Positions 30,609 through 38,391 of a DNA stretch of 48,385 nucleotides are shown here, piece after piece. Position 1 is the first letter of the stretch; each line of letters opens with the position of its first letter. Below the pieces are notes generated by a model. The model ran no database searches. It saw only the letters and a program-made list of their open reading frames with translations, and had not been told where the DNA came from. The DNA is from a virus. Made by a program: the position numbers and the translations under genes. The DNA lies in IMG/VR virus record IMGVR_UViG_3300046373_000131, positions 1 through 48,385 of that record. One strand, given 5' to 3'.

Positions 30609-30881
30609 ATGGGCTATGAGTGGATTGTGCACGGGCTGACCTTTTTGATACTGGTTAGCTACCGGGGCGACTCGGCCCGGTACCGCCGGGGTGTCAGCTT
30701 CTTGGCCGCCACGCTGGCAGGCCTTTCCTTTGCGGCCACCTTCTACACCTGGGCGTTCCCCGCGCCGTTACCTCTCACCGTCGCAGGCGTTATACTGTTC
30801 CTCGCCGTGGTTCGTTGCCGTGGCAATGTAGCCAAACTACTGAGGACTTTTAACCATGCCCAGCCTGCGCGCCGACATTGA
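30609..30881 (+). CDS. second small membrane protein, holin-family candidate (90 aa)
   Basis: ATG 30609 has AAGGGTG upstream; a GTG at 30600 overlaps the previous stop and is an alternative start. The product has three likely membrane segments (about 5-17, 29-48, 54-71) with R-rich loops (GDSARYRRGVSFLAATLAG). This pattern resembles the putative 3TM holin family (Phage_holin_3 type). It overlaps the endolysin gene by 26 nt. Either this or the 30229 product is the main holin. Confidence 0.65.
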   Translation: MGYEWIVHGLTFLILVSYRGDSARYRRGVSFLAATLAGLSFAATFYTWAFPAPLPLTVAGVILFLAVVRCRGNVAKLLRTFNHAQPARRH

Positions 30882-31374
30882 GTCCGGCCTGAACCTGCTG
30901 CCCGAGAACCTGCGCACCCTAGACGCGCGGGTTTTGCTCTACGCAACCTCCACCCAAGAAAACCCCACTCGTTCCCCCCGCCAGATAATCCGAAAGGACG
31001 GCAAGCTGCAGCCCGTTGGCCCAGCCGCCGGGGACTACCAGTTCGAAAAGACTGGCGGCATTCGCGGACTGGTCAATTTCAAATCGCCGCGCCTCCAGGG
31101 CATGCTGGCAGACGTTTGCAAGGCACGCGGGGTGGCGGTGAACGTAGACGCCCTCTTTGACGCCATCCAAGTCGACCCGATCCTGGCCGCAGCCTTGGCC
31201 CGCCTGCTCTACTTTACGGACTCCGGTCCGTTGCCGAGGGCCGGAGAGGAGCAGCACGCATGGAACGCGTACCTAAGGACATGGCGCCCTGGCGCGTACG
31301 AACGGGACCCCGCAGGGCTGAGGGCCAAGTGGTCCGAGTCGTACCGGGCAGGGATGGCGGCTTATGGTCTCTGA
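30856..31374 (+). CDS. endolysin (lysozyme-like family)
   Basis: A 172-aa protein starting at ATG 30856 behind GAGG. The segment VLLYATSTQEN followed by GPAAGDYQFEKTGGIRGLV corresponds to the family pattern (ML.AI..QES ... GPA.G.WQFE..GG..G) of small phage muramidase-like endolysins; the Glu in STQEN is the candidate catalytic residue. No signal peptide or SAR domain is seen, so release depends on the holin. It is flanked by holin candidates and spanins. Confidence 0.8.
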   Translation: MPSLRADIESGLNLLPENLRTLDARVLLYATSTQENPTRSPRQIIRKDGKLQPVGPAAGDYQFEKTGGIRGLVNFKSPRLQGMLADVCKARGVAVNVDALFDAIQVDPILAAALARLLYFTDSGPLPRAGEEQHAWNAYLRTWRPGAYERDPAGLRAKWSESYRAGMAAYGL

Positions 31375-31828
31375 ATGGGTGGCAAAGTGTCTGGGCGCAC
31401 TTGCGCTCGGCCTGGTGGCGGGGTATTTCCTGGTGGCCGTTTACGGCAAGGGCTACACGTCCGGAAAGAACGAGGTATTGGCCAAGTGGTCGGCCTCCCA
31501 AGTGGTGGCGGAACAAGCGGTCCGAGACCTGGAACACACCTGGCAAGACCGGGTAATTGAAGCGGGGAAAGAACGAGATGCGAAAGTCCAACAAGTTGCG
31601 GATGGCGCTGCCCGTGCTGCTGCTAACACTGACCGGCTGCACCGCGCCGCAATTGCAGCACAGCGCAACGCCTGTCAGGCTCCCACCGGTACCCAAGGAC
31701 GTGGAGCGCCCAGTGATTTGTTCCCCGACGTGCTTGAGCGCGTGGGAAGCCGAACAGGAGAAATTGCTGCATACGCTGACAACCTACGGGCAGCCCTAGA
31801 CGAGTGCCGGGGATCCTGGCCGCAGTAA
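31364..31828 (+). CDS. Rz: Rz-like inner-membrane spanin (154 aa)
   Basis: ATG 31364 overlaps the endolysin gene by 11 nt. Residues ~9-27 (LGALALGLVAGYFLVAVYG) form one membrane anchor, followed by a long periplasmic helix rich in Ala, Glu, Gln and Arg. This is the layout of an i-spanin. It acts with the lipoprotein encoded inside the same DNA to fuse inner and outer membranes at lysis, which implies a Gram-negative host. Confidence 0.88.
   Translation: MVSEWVAKCLGALALGLVAGYFLVAVYGKGYTSGKNEVLAKWSASQVVAEQAVRDLEHTWQDRVIEAGKERDAKVQQVADGAARAAANTDRLHRAAIAAQRNACQAPTGTQGRGAPSDLFPDVLERVGSRTGEIAAYADNLRAALDECRGSWPQ
31578..31799 (+). CDS. Rz1: Rz1-like outer-membrane spanin lipoprotein, nested in Rz (73 aa)
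   Basis: A second frame wholly inside Rz starts at ATG 31578 (an upstream ATG at 31557 is less well placed). The product begins MRKSNKLRMALPVLLLTLTG and continues with the lipobox Cys (LTGC, Cys21), then a short Pro-containing chain (PVRLPPVPKD). This is the standard o-spanin architecture with embedded gene arrangement. Confidence 0.88.
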   Translation: MRKSNKLRMALPVLLLTLTGCTAPQLQHSATPVRLPPVPKDVERPVICSPTCLSAWEAEQEKLLHTLTTYGQP

Positions 31829-31835
31829 CGAGAAA

Positions 31836-31858
31836 GCCCGCATTGCGCGGGCCTTTTT
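31836..31858. terminator. intrinsic terminator after lysis genes
   Basis: GCCCGC (31836-31841) pairs with GCGGGC (31847-31852), then TTTTT (31854-31858). The left flank is A-rich, so it may also stop leftward transcription from the polymerase operon. Confidence 0.85.
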
Positions 31859-31864
31859 GTTCTC

Positions 31865-32107
31865 CTACAGGACTTCTAATCGGCCATCGGGCCACAGGGT
31901 CAAAGTAGACCCGTCGTGAAAGTCCCACCGCTCGTACCCATCGTGACGCCGGGTCGTTTTGTGGGCCATCTCCCGAGCCCAACGTCGATTCCGGGCGAAA
32001 CTGGCCGAGGTCTCAACCTTTGCGGTACCGCTTTCCTCGCCATCCGCCGTCTGCACGGATAGGCCACCCGACTGCCCACCAGGGTACGTCACACATAATT
32101 CGCTCAT
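31865..32107 (-). CDS. small hypothetical protein overlapping polymerase 3' end (80 aa)
   Basis: The minus-strand ATG at 32107 has GGGAG 11 nt upstream; a TTG at 32116 is an alternative. The first ~31 codons overlap the end of the polymerase gene in another frame. The product ends YERWDFHDGSTLTLWPDGRL, a pattern seen in small phage proteins of unknown function. The overlap makes the exact start uncertain; an ATG at 31969 has a GGGAG directly adjacent, too close to be used well. Confidence 0.6.
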   Translation of the reverse strand: MSELCVTYPGGQSGGLSVQTADGEESGTAKVETSASFARNRRWAREMAHKTTRRHDGYERWDFHDGSTLTLWPDGRLEVL

Positions 32108-34601
32108 ATTCTTCAATGCTCCCGTACCCTATCGGCACTTCGCTTGCAAGTTCGTCATGGATGCGGAGGACCACCGGGTAACTGGCGGCCTCCAGTTTCA
32201 CCACGGCATTTGCCATGATGTCTCGTGCCACAGCTTGAGTAGCGTTTTCCGCCAGGCGCCCGCCGTACGTTGGCATGCGGACCCAGCCCAGCATGCCCAT
32301 TTTCGGGTTGGTGTTCTGGGTCATGAACGTGAGCTCGTAGACCTCGACCCACCCGTCCCGCTTGGCGCCGTAGGTCAACCGCGGCTCTCGGTACTTGATG
32401 CTCCGCCCGCTCGGCAAGTACATGTACAACACGTCGTCGGCTTTCACGTATTCGAACGAGATAAGCCCATGGGTGAACCGCTGGCCGGGGTTTAGAACCG
32501 CCTGGATGGACATGCCTTCCAGCCCGAAAAACTCTCGAGAGGTCGGGTTCCACGGCGTGCCACGGAACTGACCGCCCCACAGCTCGACAATCGCCGGGGA
32601 GGCCTGGCGCCACTTGTTGATAACGTCCCGAATCTCGTCGTCGCTACCCTCTCCGCCGAACGCCAACCACGCCCCGATCCAGCCGCCAAAACCCAGCCCC
32701 AGCTCGGCAGGCTTGCCGTACTTCTGCCGGTCGGGATGCTTCTGCCCGTTCTCCTTTTCCCAGGCCTTGTACCACTCGTAGGTTTTGCCGGTGACGCTGG
32801 CAGCACCGTGGTAGTAAATGTCCTGGCGAGCGTGGAAAGCGTCGATACGCCACTGCTCCCCTGCCAGCTCTGCGATGACCACCGCTTCAATGGAGGAGTA
32901 GTCCGAGCAAATCAGCTCGTTGCCCTCGGCCGCGCAGATAAGCGAGCGCACGACCCCGGAGATGGTTAGCAGCGCCTCACCGAACACCCACTGCACAATC
33001 GAAGCGTTACCGGTGCGGATAGCCTCCAGGGCGTCCCCAACCGCGTGGTAGCCCCAAGACTCCGGAACGTCCGGCTTTCCTGGACGGCCTGAGCCGGCAC
33101 CCTCGCCCTCTCGTTGGTTTGACCCGCACCAGGTGCAGATGGGGGAGTGTGAGCCGTACCAGCGCCCGCACAGCGGCGCCAGGCAGTGCCAAACCTTCGG
33201 GCCGGCCTTGGGCAAGTTGCCCGGCTGAACGTCGGCGTGGGTGTCCCTGCCGGTCCTGGCGCCGTGGTAAATAAACAGGTCGTGCAGGCGCGCGGCGTCC
33301 GAGCAGAACGAGCGCATGGAAAACACTTTCTTGACGGAGGCCGAGCCGGTGAGCTGGCGAATCTCCAGGACGCGGCGCACGGCCGGGTGCAAGCCCTCGC
33401 GTTTTAGGGTCATCTCGATGGCGTCCATGTCCAGCGACTCCATCACGACGCCCATGTCTGCGCACCACTCCCCCAAGGCCTGTACCTGGCTCGGACGAAT
33501 GCCCCCGGTGATTTGCTCACACTCGGCGCCAAACACGTTCAGAACCTGCTCAACAATCGCCGCGCAGCACTCTACGTGCGGCAAGTCGACACCCAGGCCC
33601 CGAAAGTTTACCTCCTGGTCTGCAAACCAGAATTCTTGCTCCTGCGGGATCAGGTCCGGGATGCGGCCCGAGGCCTCGTGTTCGGTGTCGCGGTCGGTGT
33701 CACAGTAGCTTTGCAGCCCTTCGAAAGCGTCCGGGTCGTCCTCGGGCATTACGCGCTTGGACGGGTCCAGTTTGGTCGGCTTGCGAGGCACGCAAAATAG
33801 CTGGATCAGCTCCTTGCCGCGCTTGTCTTTCTGAGTCGCCAGACGCATGGCTGCGCCCAGTTTCTCCAGGCTGCCGGGGAACCCCGAAGCTCGGCCCTTT
33901 GCCATCGAGCAGCGCCACTGGCGCGGGTGAACCTGGGGCCAGCCTAGTTTGCGAACACCTACGAACGTCCACATGTTCCGTTCAAACATGGCGTTATGGG
34001 CCTCCACCAGGCCCCCCGCGCGCACGTGTTGGAAAAGGGGCCACGGGAGGCCTGCCAGTTCGGCCAGGACGTCGGCATGGCACTCCTGCGGGCGGCAACT
34101 GCAGGCCAGGGTTTTACCTACCAACTCGGGAATGGACCAGAATAGTTCGGGATTTGCGAGGACGTAGGCTCGGTAAAGGCGGACCGCTTCTGCGCGGCTC
34201 TCTACGACGAACTGCACGCCGTTGCCCGGCTTGTCGCTGTAGGGGTTACCCCACTTAGTGCCGCGACCTACATACATGTCGTAGCTGACCCCGTGGTGCC
34301 GGTTGACTACAAAGGCTCCAGGTTCACCCGGTTTCCAACGGTGTTTAGACCCGTCTGGCAGGCGGTAGGAGGCGGTAAGAATCTCGGCGGTAGGGTGTTC
34401 GGCGTACTTCCTGGACCCGACGGCAAAGAGGCCCTTTTCCCGAGAACCCGGGGGGCCGTCCCAACGACGTTTAGCCTCGTTCCAGATGTAGCCGGCCTCA
34501 CTGTAGGTTTCAAAGTCGAGAGTGGCCACGGGCACGACCGGGAGCGGAGGAACCCCCGGTGGGAGGGCAGGAACGCCCCCCGGCAGTGGCGGAATGCTCA
34601 C
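32013..34601 (-). CDS. family A DNA polymerase with nested DUF4326-like domain
   Basis: An 862-aa polymerase starting at GTG 34601 (GTGA overlap). 3'-5' exonuclease motifs: LDFETYS (Asp29, Glu31), AHNAMFERNMW (~201-211), YCDTDRDTE (~299-307). Polymerase motifs: HGARTGR..QPGNLP (~446-464), CSDYSSIE (Asp567), RQKYGKPAELGLGFGG (~625-640), IHDE near the end. Residues ~98-181 (MYVGRGTKWGNP; ELVGKTLACSCRPQECHADVLAEL) match DUF4326 and sit between Exo I and Exo II. A Cys4 knuckle (Cys473, 478, 489, 492) interrupts the palm region. It replicates the phage genome with the adjacent ssDNA-binding protein. Confidence 0.93.
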   Translation of the reverse strand: MSIPPLPGGVPALPPGVPPLPVVPVATLDFETYSEAGYIWNEAKRRWDGPPGSREKGLFAVGSRKYAEHPTAEILTASYRLPDGSKHRWKPGEPGAFVVNRHHGVSYDMYVGRGTKWGNPYSDKPGNGVQFVVESRAEAVRLYRAYVLANPELFWSIPELVGKTLACSCRPQECHADVLAELAGLPWPLFQHVRAGGLVEAHNAMFERNMWTFVGVRKLGWPQVHPRQWRCSMAKGRASGFPGSLEKLGAAMRLATQKDKRGKELIQLFCVPRKPTKLDPSKRVMPEDDPDAFEGLQSYCDTDRDTEHEASGRIPDLIPQEQEFWFADQEVNFRGLGVDLPHVECCAAIVEQVLNVFGAECEQITGGIRPSQVQALGEWCADMGVVMESLDMDAIEMTLKREGLHPAVRRVLEIRQLTGSASVKKVFSMRSFCSDAARLHDLFIYHGARTGRDTHADVQPGNLPKAGPKVWHCLAPLCGRWYGSHSPICTWCGSNQREGEGAGSGRPGKPDVPESWGYHAVGDALEAIRTGNASIVQWVFGEALLTISGVVRSLICAAEGNELICSDYSSIEAVVIAELAGEQWRIDAFHARQDIYYHGAASVTGKTYEWYKAWEKENGQKHPDRQKYGKPAELGLGFGGWIGAWLAFGGEGSDDEIRDVINKWRQASPAIVELWGGQFRGTPWNPTSREFFGLEGMSIQAVLNPGQRFTHGLISFEYVKADDVLYMYLPSGRSIKYREPRLTYGAKRDGWVEVYELTFMTQNTNPKMGMLGWVRMPTYGGRLAENATQAVARDIMANAVVKLEAASYPVVLRIHDELASEVPIGYGSIEEYERIMCDVPWWAVGWPIRADGGWRGKRYRKG

Positions 34602-34762
34602 GCTTGGCGTACCAGTAAAGAGGTGGTTTCCTCACGGAACTTGCCGAACTCCTCGGCGGTCACCTCAACGAACCCTTGGGCCAGCATCTCGCGGGACCAT
34701 TCTTTCCCGTATCCCAAGCGAGCCACCCGGGTGTCAGCGTTTACGAAATAGCGCGGTTTCAC
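34598..34762 (-). CDS. small hypothetical protein, GTG start (54 aa)
   Basis: On the minus strand a GTG at 34762 overlaps the upstream stop (GTGA) and the stop at 34600-34598 overlaps the polymerase GTG (GTGA again). The product starts MKPRYFVNADTRVARLGYGK and reads like a small beta-alpha protein. No family is recognised. The double overlap is strong evidence that it is translated and coupled to the polymerase. Confidence 0.7.
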   Translation of the reverse strand: MKPRYFVNADTRVARLGYGKEWSREMLAQGFVEVTAEEFGKFREETTSLLVRQA

Positions 34763-35355
34763 TTGGCACCCCCTGGAAGGCCGACCAGCTTATTCAAGTC
34801 ATCGACCTGGAGTGCCGGCAGGTTAGGTTTTGCCGACACCGAGGTCGCCGGCAACAATTCAAGTACTTCCGGCCACGCTTCCAGCAGGCGTTTTACCGTG
34901 CCGAATTTATCGAGAGTTGCGCGAACTTGCGCCTCAACGACGGTACCCTGAGCGCACGCGGCCTCCTCCTCGGATGCCAGGTCGTGGAACTCCTGACAAA
35001 GGGGGCTATCGGCGGTAATAACTTCGCGGCAACCGGACATAATCCGCACGTCGTCAAAACGGTACTCAATGCTCAACCCTCCCAGGTTCAGATAGAGCCG
35101 AGAGTTCGTACGGACGATGGTGCTGTTTTGCCGGATACCCGGCGGCAGCGCCTCATAGGCTTTGCGCGACCCCTCGTTGATTTTCCGGTACTCGGCGTCC
35201 TTTTCAGGCCCCCCAAGAGAATGGACCCGGGCACGCTCGGCCCAGTCGAGTCGATTAGCCTTTACCGCCTCAAGCCGTGCGGTAACGCCTGACTTGGATA
35301 GAGCGTTCTTAACGATGGCGTTTTTCAGTGCGGTAGTAATACGAGTCATGTTCAT
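34759..35355 (-). CDS. hypothetical replication-module protein (198 aa)
   Basis: ATG at 35355 (minus strand) follows CAAGGAC. The product begins MNMTRITTALKNAIVKNALS and has helical N- and C-terminal parts with a central SRLYLNLGGLSIEYRFDDV strand pair. The start faintly recalls Nmad5-type proteins (nucleotide-modification-associated), but I cannot confirm this. Its place between polymerase and ssDNA-binding protein suggests a replication or DNA-modification role. Confidence 0.65.
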   Translation of the reverse strand: MNMTRITTALKNAIVKNALSKSGVTARLEAVKANRLDWAERARVHSLGGPEKDAEYRKINEGSRKAYEALPPGIRQNSTIVRTNSRLYLNLGGLSIEYRFDDVRIMSGCREVITADSPLCQEFHDLASEEEAACAQGTVVEAQVRATLDKFGTVKRLLEAWPEVLELLPATSVSAKPNLPALQVDDLNKLVGLPGGAK

Positions 35356-35403
35356 AGTCCTTGCAGATATAAAAAGGGCCACCCGAGGGCAGCCCAGTCA
35401 GGT

Positions 35404-36381
35404 TTAGCCGCGTGCCCGCAGGTCCGCCTCGCTGAGGACCTCGGTGCCCATGTAGTAGTAGGCCGGGTTATCAGGGTGCTGAGTCCAGCCGGCCGGTGGG
35501 AACGCTGCAGGGGCTGCCGGAGCGCCAGGCGCGGCAGGGACGTAGCCAGTGTACGGTTCGGCCGTAGCGCCCGGTACCCCCGGGGCAGGGCCGGTAGTGC
35601 CGGGCGAGTTACCTGCGAACGCTGCAGCGGCAGGAGCGGTGTTGACCGGAACGACAACCGGTTGGGCGCCTTCGGGGATGTAGGTAGACGCCGGACCGCC
35701 TGCGAAACCTGCAGCCGCTTCCGGACCGGAGATACCCGCAGAAACAATGGCATTGCCCACGTGGCACAGCTCAACAGAGGACGGACGGACATACACGCCC
35801 GGCGATTCGGTGGACTTGTTAGCCTCGCTGGTAAAGATCACCCGCACATAGTCGCCGCGTTTGATGGCGCCCGGCTCGGTAATCTGGTCCGCCGGGTTGT
35901 AGCGGCCCTGATAGAAGCGCTTAGGCAGAAACTGAGTGTTGAACTTGAGGACCCAGCAGCCGGCAAAGCCTTCTTTCGTGGCGTTATGGACGCCCTGTTT
36001 ATCGTAGCCGTCGCCATCGACAACCTTGAACGAAAAGTTGGGGTTAATGCATTCGACCACACCAGCAGGCCAGAACGCAGGCCAGCCCGCTTTGCCCACC
36101 ATGTTCAGGTACGTCTTTACGCGCGCCCAGTCCGGGTTGGGGATTGGCTGGCCGGCCTGTGGATGGCCTGCCGGAGCCGGGACCATTTTCGGGAACGCCA
36201 CGGCAAAGTAGTTTTCCGGCTGCGCGTCTTTACCGGCGTTGGGGCCAGACTTGACCTTTTTAACCGCGCCAGTCTTGTCTTTGTTGTCGAGGGTTTCGAG
36301 GTCGCCCTGGACGATACGGCCCAGGCCGGTCACCTCGTAATGGACGCCTTGAACCTGTGGAGTGTTGTTTGCTGTAGTCAT
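35404..36381 (-). CDS. DUF2815-like ssDNA-binding protein with disordered tail
   Basis: A 325-aa protein. Residues ~1-215 look like the DUF2815 OB-fold: ENYFAVAFPKM, KAGWPAFWPAGV, INPNFSFKVVDGDG, YNPADQ..IKRGDYVRV and SPGVYVRPSSVELCHVG. Residues ~225-290 are rich in Pro, Ala and Gly, a flexible tail as in many SSBs, ending in a YYYMGTEVLSEADLRARG patch that may bind partners. DUF2815 genes accompany DUF2800 and PolA genes in phage replication modules. Its ATG overlaps the DUF2800 stop. Confidence 0.82.
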   Translation of the reverse strand: MTTANNTPQVQGVHYEVTGLGRIVQGDLETLDNKDKTGAVKKVKSGPNAGKDAQPENYFAVAFPKMVPAPAGHPQAGQPIPNPDWARVKTYLNMVGKAGWPAFWPAGVVECINPNFSFKVVDGDGYDKQGVHNATKEGFAGCWVLKFNTQFLPKRFYQGRYNPADQITEPGAIKRGDYVRVIFTSEANKSTESPGVYVRPSSVELCHVGNAIVSAGISGPEAAAGFAGGPASTYIPEGAQPVVVPVNTAPAAAAFAGNSPGTTGPAPGVPGATAEPYTGYVPAAPGAPAAPAAFPPAGWTQHPDNPAYYYMGTEVLSEADLRARG

Positions 36382-37523
36382 GCTGAAAACGCCTTTGCTA
36401 TTAATGAATTGTCTGCGACTACCAGGGCGAGCTTGCCCGGTGTGCGCTCAATGTACGGGCCGATTAGTGACTCGTCAACACCTTTTTTCTTCAAAGCCGC
36501 CCGGCATTGCGCGGGAGTCAGGACGGCCAGGGGCTTGCGCAATTCCACGCCCATGAGGTCGCCCCAGCCAGCCACATTGGACGGCGGAACCTTGAACTTT
36601 TCGGATCCTGCAGCCCGCGCCATGTCGAACCCGGGCACCGATGACCGGTCCTGTAGCAGGTCATGCTCGGCCTGTTCCCGCAGGGCCTCTGTACGCGCCT
36701 GCAGGGTGGCGAGTTGCCGCTGGCACCAGTGCAGCTCCGTGGCCAGGTCGTGGCCCTTGAGCCCCAACGGCGTGGCGGTACCGGCGTATTCTTTCGCCGC
36801 GTCACTGGCGTGCTTGAACGTCGCGCACCCTCGGCGGGCAGGGCAGTACTTGCAATGGTCTCCGACCACCACCGCCTTTTCCTCGTGGGCGGCGGCCTTG
36901 AGCCGGTTCCACAGCCCGCGCAGTTCGCCCGTGGTGGTGGCCCAGGTTCGGATAGCGCCGCCTGAGGTAAAGCAACGCGGCTGGATGATGTGGAACACCA
37001 CCGGCAGGTTCTGCTCCAGCCACGCCCCATCGAATCCCAGGTAGTTGGCCGCGCGGATCCGGTCCATCTCGCCAGCCGCATAGCAGGCAAGCTGCCAGTT
37101 TCCTACCGGGCTGACCTCCAGGTGGCCGTACTTGTAGTCGAAAATATGCAGCACGGTTCCGTCAAAATAGATACCGTCCGGCGTGCCGAACATGTCCGCA
37201 TGCAGACTCGGCATTGCCAGGCGTTTCTCAAACCGGCACGCGGACATGCCTTGCAGCTTGTTGACCGTGGCGAACACGTGGTTGTAGTAGAGCCGGCCGC
37301 CGTCGATCATACCGTCATCAACGGCCCAACCATTGGGAGTAATGGCGCCTATTGCGGGAATGCCGGTGGTGAGCATTTGAAAGCCGACCCAGTGGCCTGC
37401 GTCACCTTCGGCTGCGGACTCCCCGTCGCTAATATCGGGGAATAGCTCTGAAAGGCCAACCGACCCCGGGCAGAACACCCAGCGGTCGGCAGCACTTGGA
37501 GCATGGCGAGCATGGGCCGCCAC
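36378..37523 (-). CDS. DUF2800 RecB/Cas4-like nuclease
   Basis: A 381-aa PD-(D/E)XK protein starting at GTG 37523. Motifs: AAEGDAGHW (motif I region), GTPDGIYF followed by IFDYKYGH (catalytic D..K), and QLACYA (QxxxY). Cys18 (WVFCPGS) and CKYCPARRGC can hold an iron-sulfur cluster as in Cas4/AddB. It is expected to resect or process DNA ends for recombination-dependent replication. It overlaps the ssDNA-binding gene and follows the 38301-37528 gene by 4 nt. Confidence 0.85.
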   Translation of the reverse strand: MAAHARHAPSAADRWVFCPGSVGLSELFPDISDGESAAEGDAGHWVGFQMLTTGIPAIGAITPNGWAVDDGMIDGGRLYYNHVFATVNKLQGMSACRFEKRLAMPSLHADMFGTPDGIYFDGTVLHIFDYKYGHLEVSPVGNWQLACYAAGEMDRIRAANYLGFDGAWLEQNLPVVFHIIQPRCFTSGGAIRTWATTTGELRGLWNRLKAAAHEEKAVVVGDHCKYCPARRGCATFKHASDAAKEYAGTATPLGLKGHDLATELHWCQRQLATLQARTEALREQAEHDLLQDRSSVPGFDMARAAGSEKFKVPPSNVAGWGDLMGVELRKPLAVLTPAQCRAALKKKGVDESLIGPYIERTPGKLALVVADNSLIAKAFSA

Positions 37524-37527
37524 TTGG

Positions 37528-38301
37528 TTACACCGCGTTTACGGCGGCCAGCGCGGCAGCCAGTACCGCCGGATCGGTGATCGCCATCAAGCCCATAGGG
37601 CCTGCGGGAACCCCGGCACCTACGATAGCTTGGAACAGCGCCGCACCCTTGGAGGCGTCGGCCATTTGAATCTCAGTGCAGCGCGTCAAGACATCTTGTG
37701 CGGTGAGTGTAACTACGGCAGGCGCATCGGATTGCGGGGCTGGTGCAGCCGGAATGGCCCCAGTAGCTGCAGGGCTCTCCGGCACGTCCGGAACCACCAC
37801 AGCGGCAACGTTTGGGGCGTCGGGAATGGCTGGGGCCGCTTGGGCGCTAAGGTTGGTCCACTCGGCGCGAACAGAGAGAACCAGGTTTGCGTCAACGCCG
37901 GGTTTCTTGCGGTAGGTACCGTCGCCAATCTTGGCCTTGTTCGCGGTGTGGATACGCACGTCCCACGGGAAACCGGCGCTATCCAATGGCCCCGCGTTGG
38001 CTACCGCCTCGGCCGCTGAGACAGAAACCGCAGGTGTATCGGACGGCGCCGCAGGGGCAAGGTTTTGGCCGGAGGTTTGGGTGCTTTCCGGACTCGCACT
38101 CGCAGGTGCCGGCGGGATGTCCGTAGATGCATCGTTTCCCGATACCGGCGCCTCGGTGCGGGCACGTTCTTCCCGAAGCTCCTCCCGAATGCGCGTTACG
38201 GCCGCGCTTTGCTGAGGACCTGCGGCCAGCTTCTGGAGGAACTCGGCAGCGGCGGACAGTTGGAAGGATGACGCGGACAGGAGGTCGATATTCAGTTGCA
38301 T
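37528..38301 (-). CDS. PWD.RIH-motif phage protein (257 aa)
   Basis: ATG at 38301 follows CGGAG and a good promoter. Residues ~1-50 are helical, ~50-100 are low-complexity Pro/Ala/Ser. The segment LDSAGFPWDVRIHTANKAKI followed by a GTYRKKPGVD stretch (~104-136) matches a motif known in many phage replication-region proteins, whose function is unknown. The C-terminal helix (LAAALAAVNAV) is Ala-rich. It is the first gene of the leftward replication operon. Confidence 0.72.
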   Translation of the reverse strand: MQLNIDLLSASSFQLSAAAEFLQKLAAGPQQSAAVTRIREELREERARTEAPVSGNDASTDIPPAPASASPESTQTSGQNLAPAAPSDTPAVSVSAAEAVANAGPLDSAGFPWDVRIHTANKAKIGDGTYRKKPGVDANLVLSVRAEWTNLSAQAAPAIPDAPNVAAVVVPDVPESPAATGAIPAAPAPQSDAPAVVTLTAQDVLTRCTEIQMADASKGAALFQAIVGAGVPAGPMGLMAITDPAVLAAALAAVNAV

Positions 38302-38327
38302 GATGTAGCTCCGTTTCGATTAATTGG

Positions 38328-38356
38328 TTGTGACGGGGCGCATGTTGCGGTATCGT
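38328..38356 (+). promoter_or_regulatory. weak rightward promoter for helicase gene
   Basis: TTGTGA (38328-38333), 17-nt spacer, TATCGT (38351-38356). It overlaps the leftward promoter at 38342-38370, so the two would compete for polymerase. It lacks the GCGCC extension. Confidence 0.4.
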
Positions 38357-38370
38357 TCGTGGCCTGTCAA
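38342..38370 (-). promoter_or_regulatory. sigma70-like promoter for the leftward replication operon
   Basis: Minus strand: TTGACA (complement of 38365-38370), 17-nt spacer, CAACAT (complement of 38342-38347), then GCGCCCC. The leader ATCGAAACGGAG resembles the leader at 1-20. It overlaps a weaker rightward promoter. Confidence 0.75.
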
Positions 38371-38391
38371 CACCGCCAACCGGATAAATTA

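Noticed and set aside
35476-37044. Long rightward open frame (522 aa) opposite the SSB and DUF2800 genes
   Set aside because: Antisense to two well-supported genes; Arg-rich low-quality sequence without start signal.
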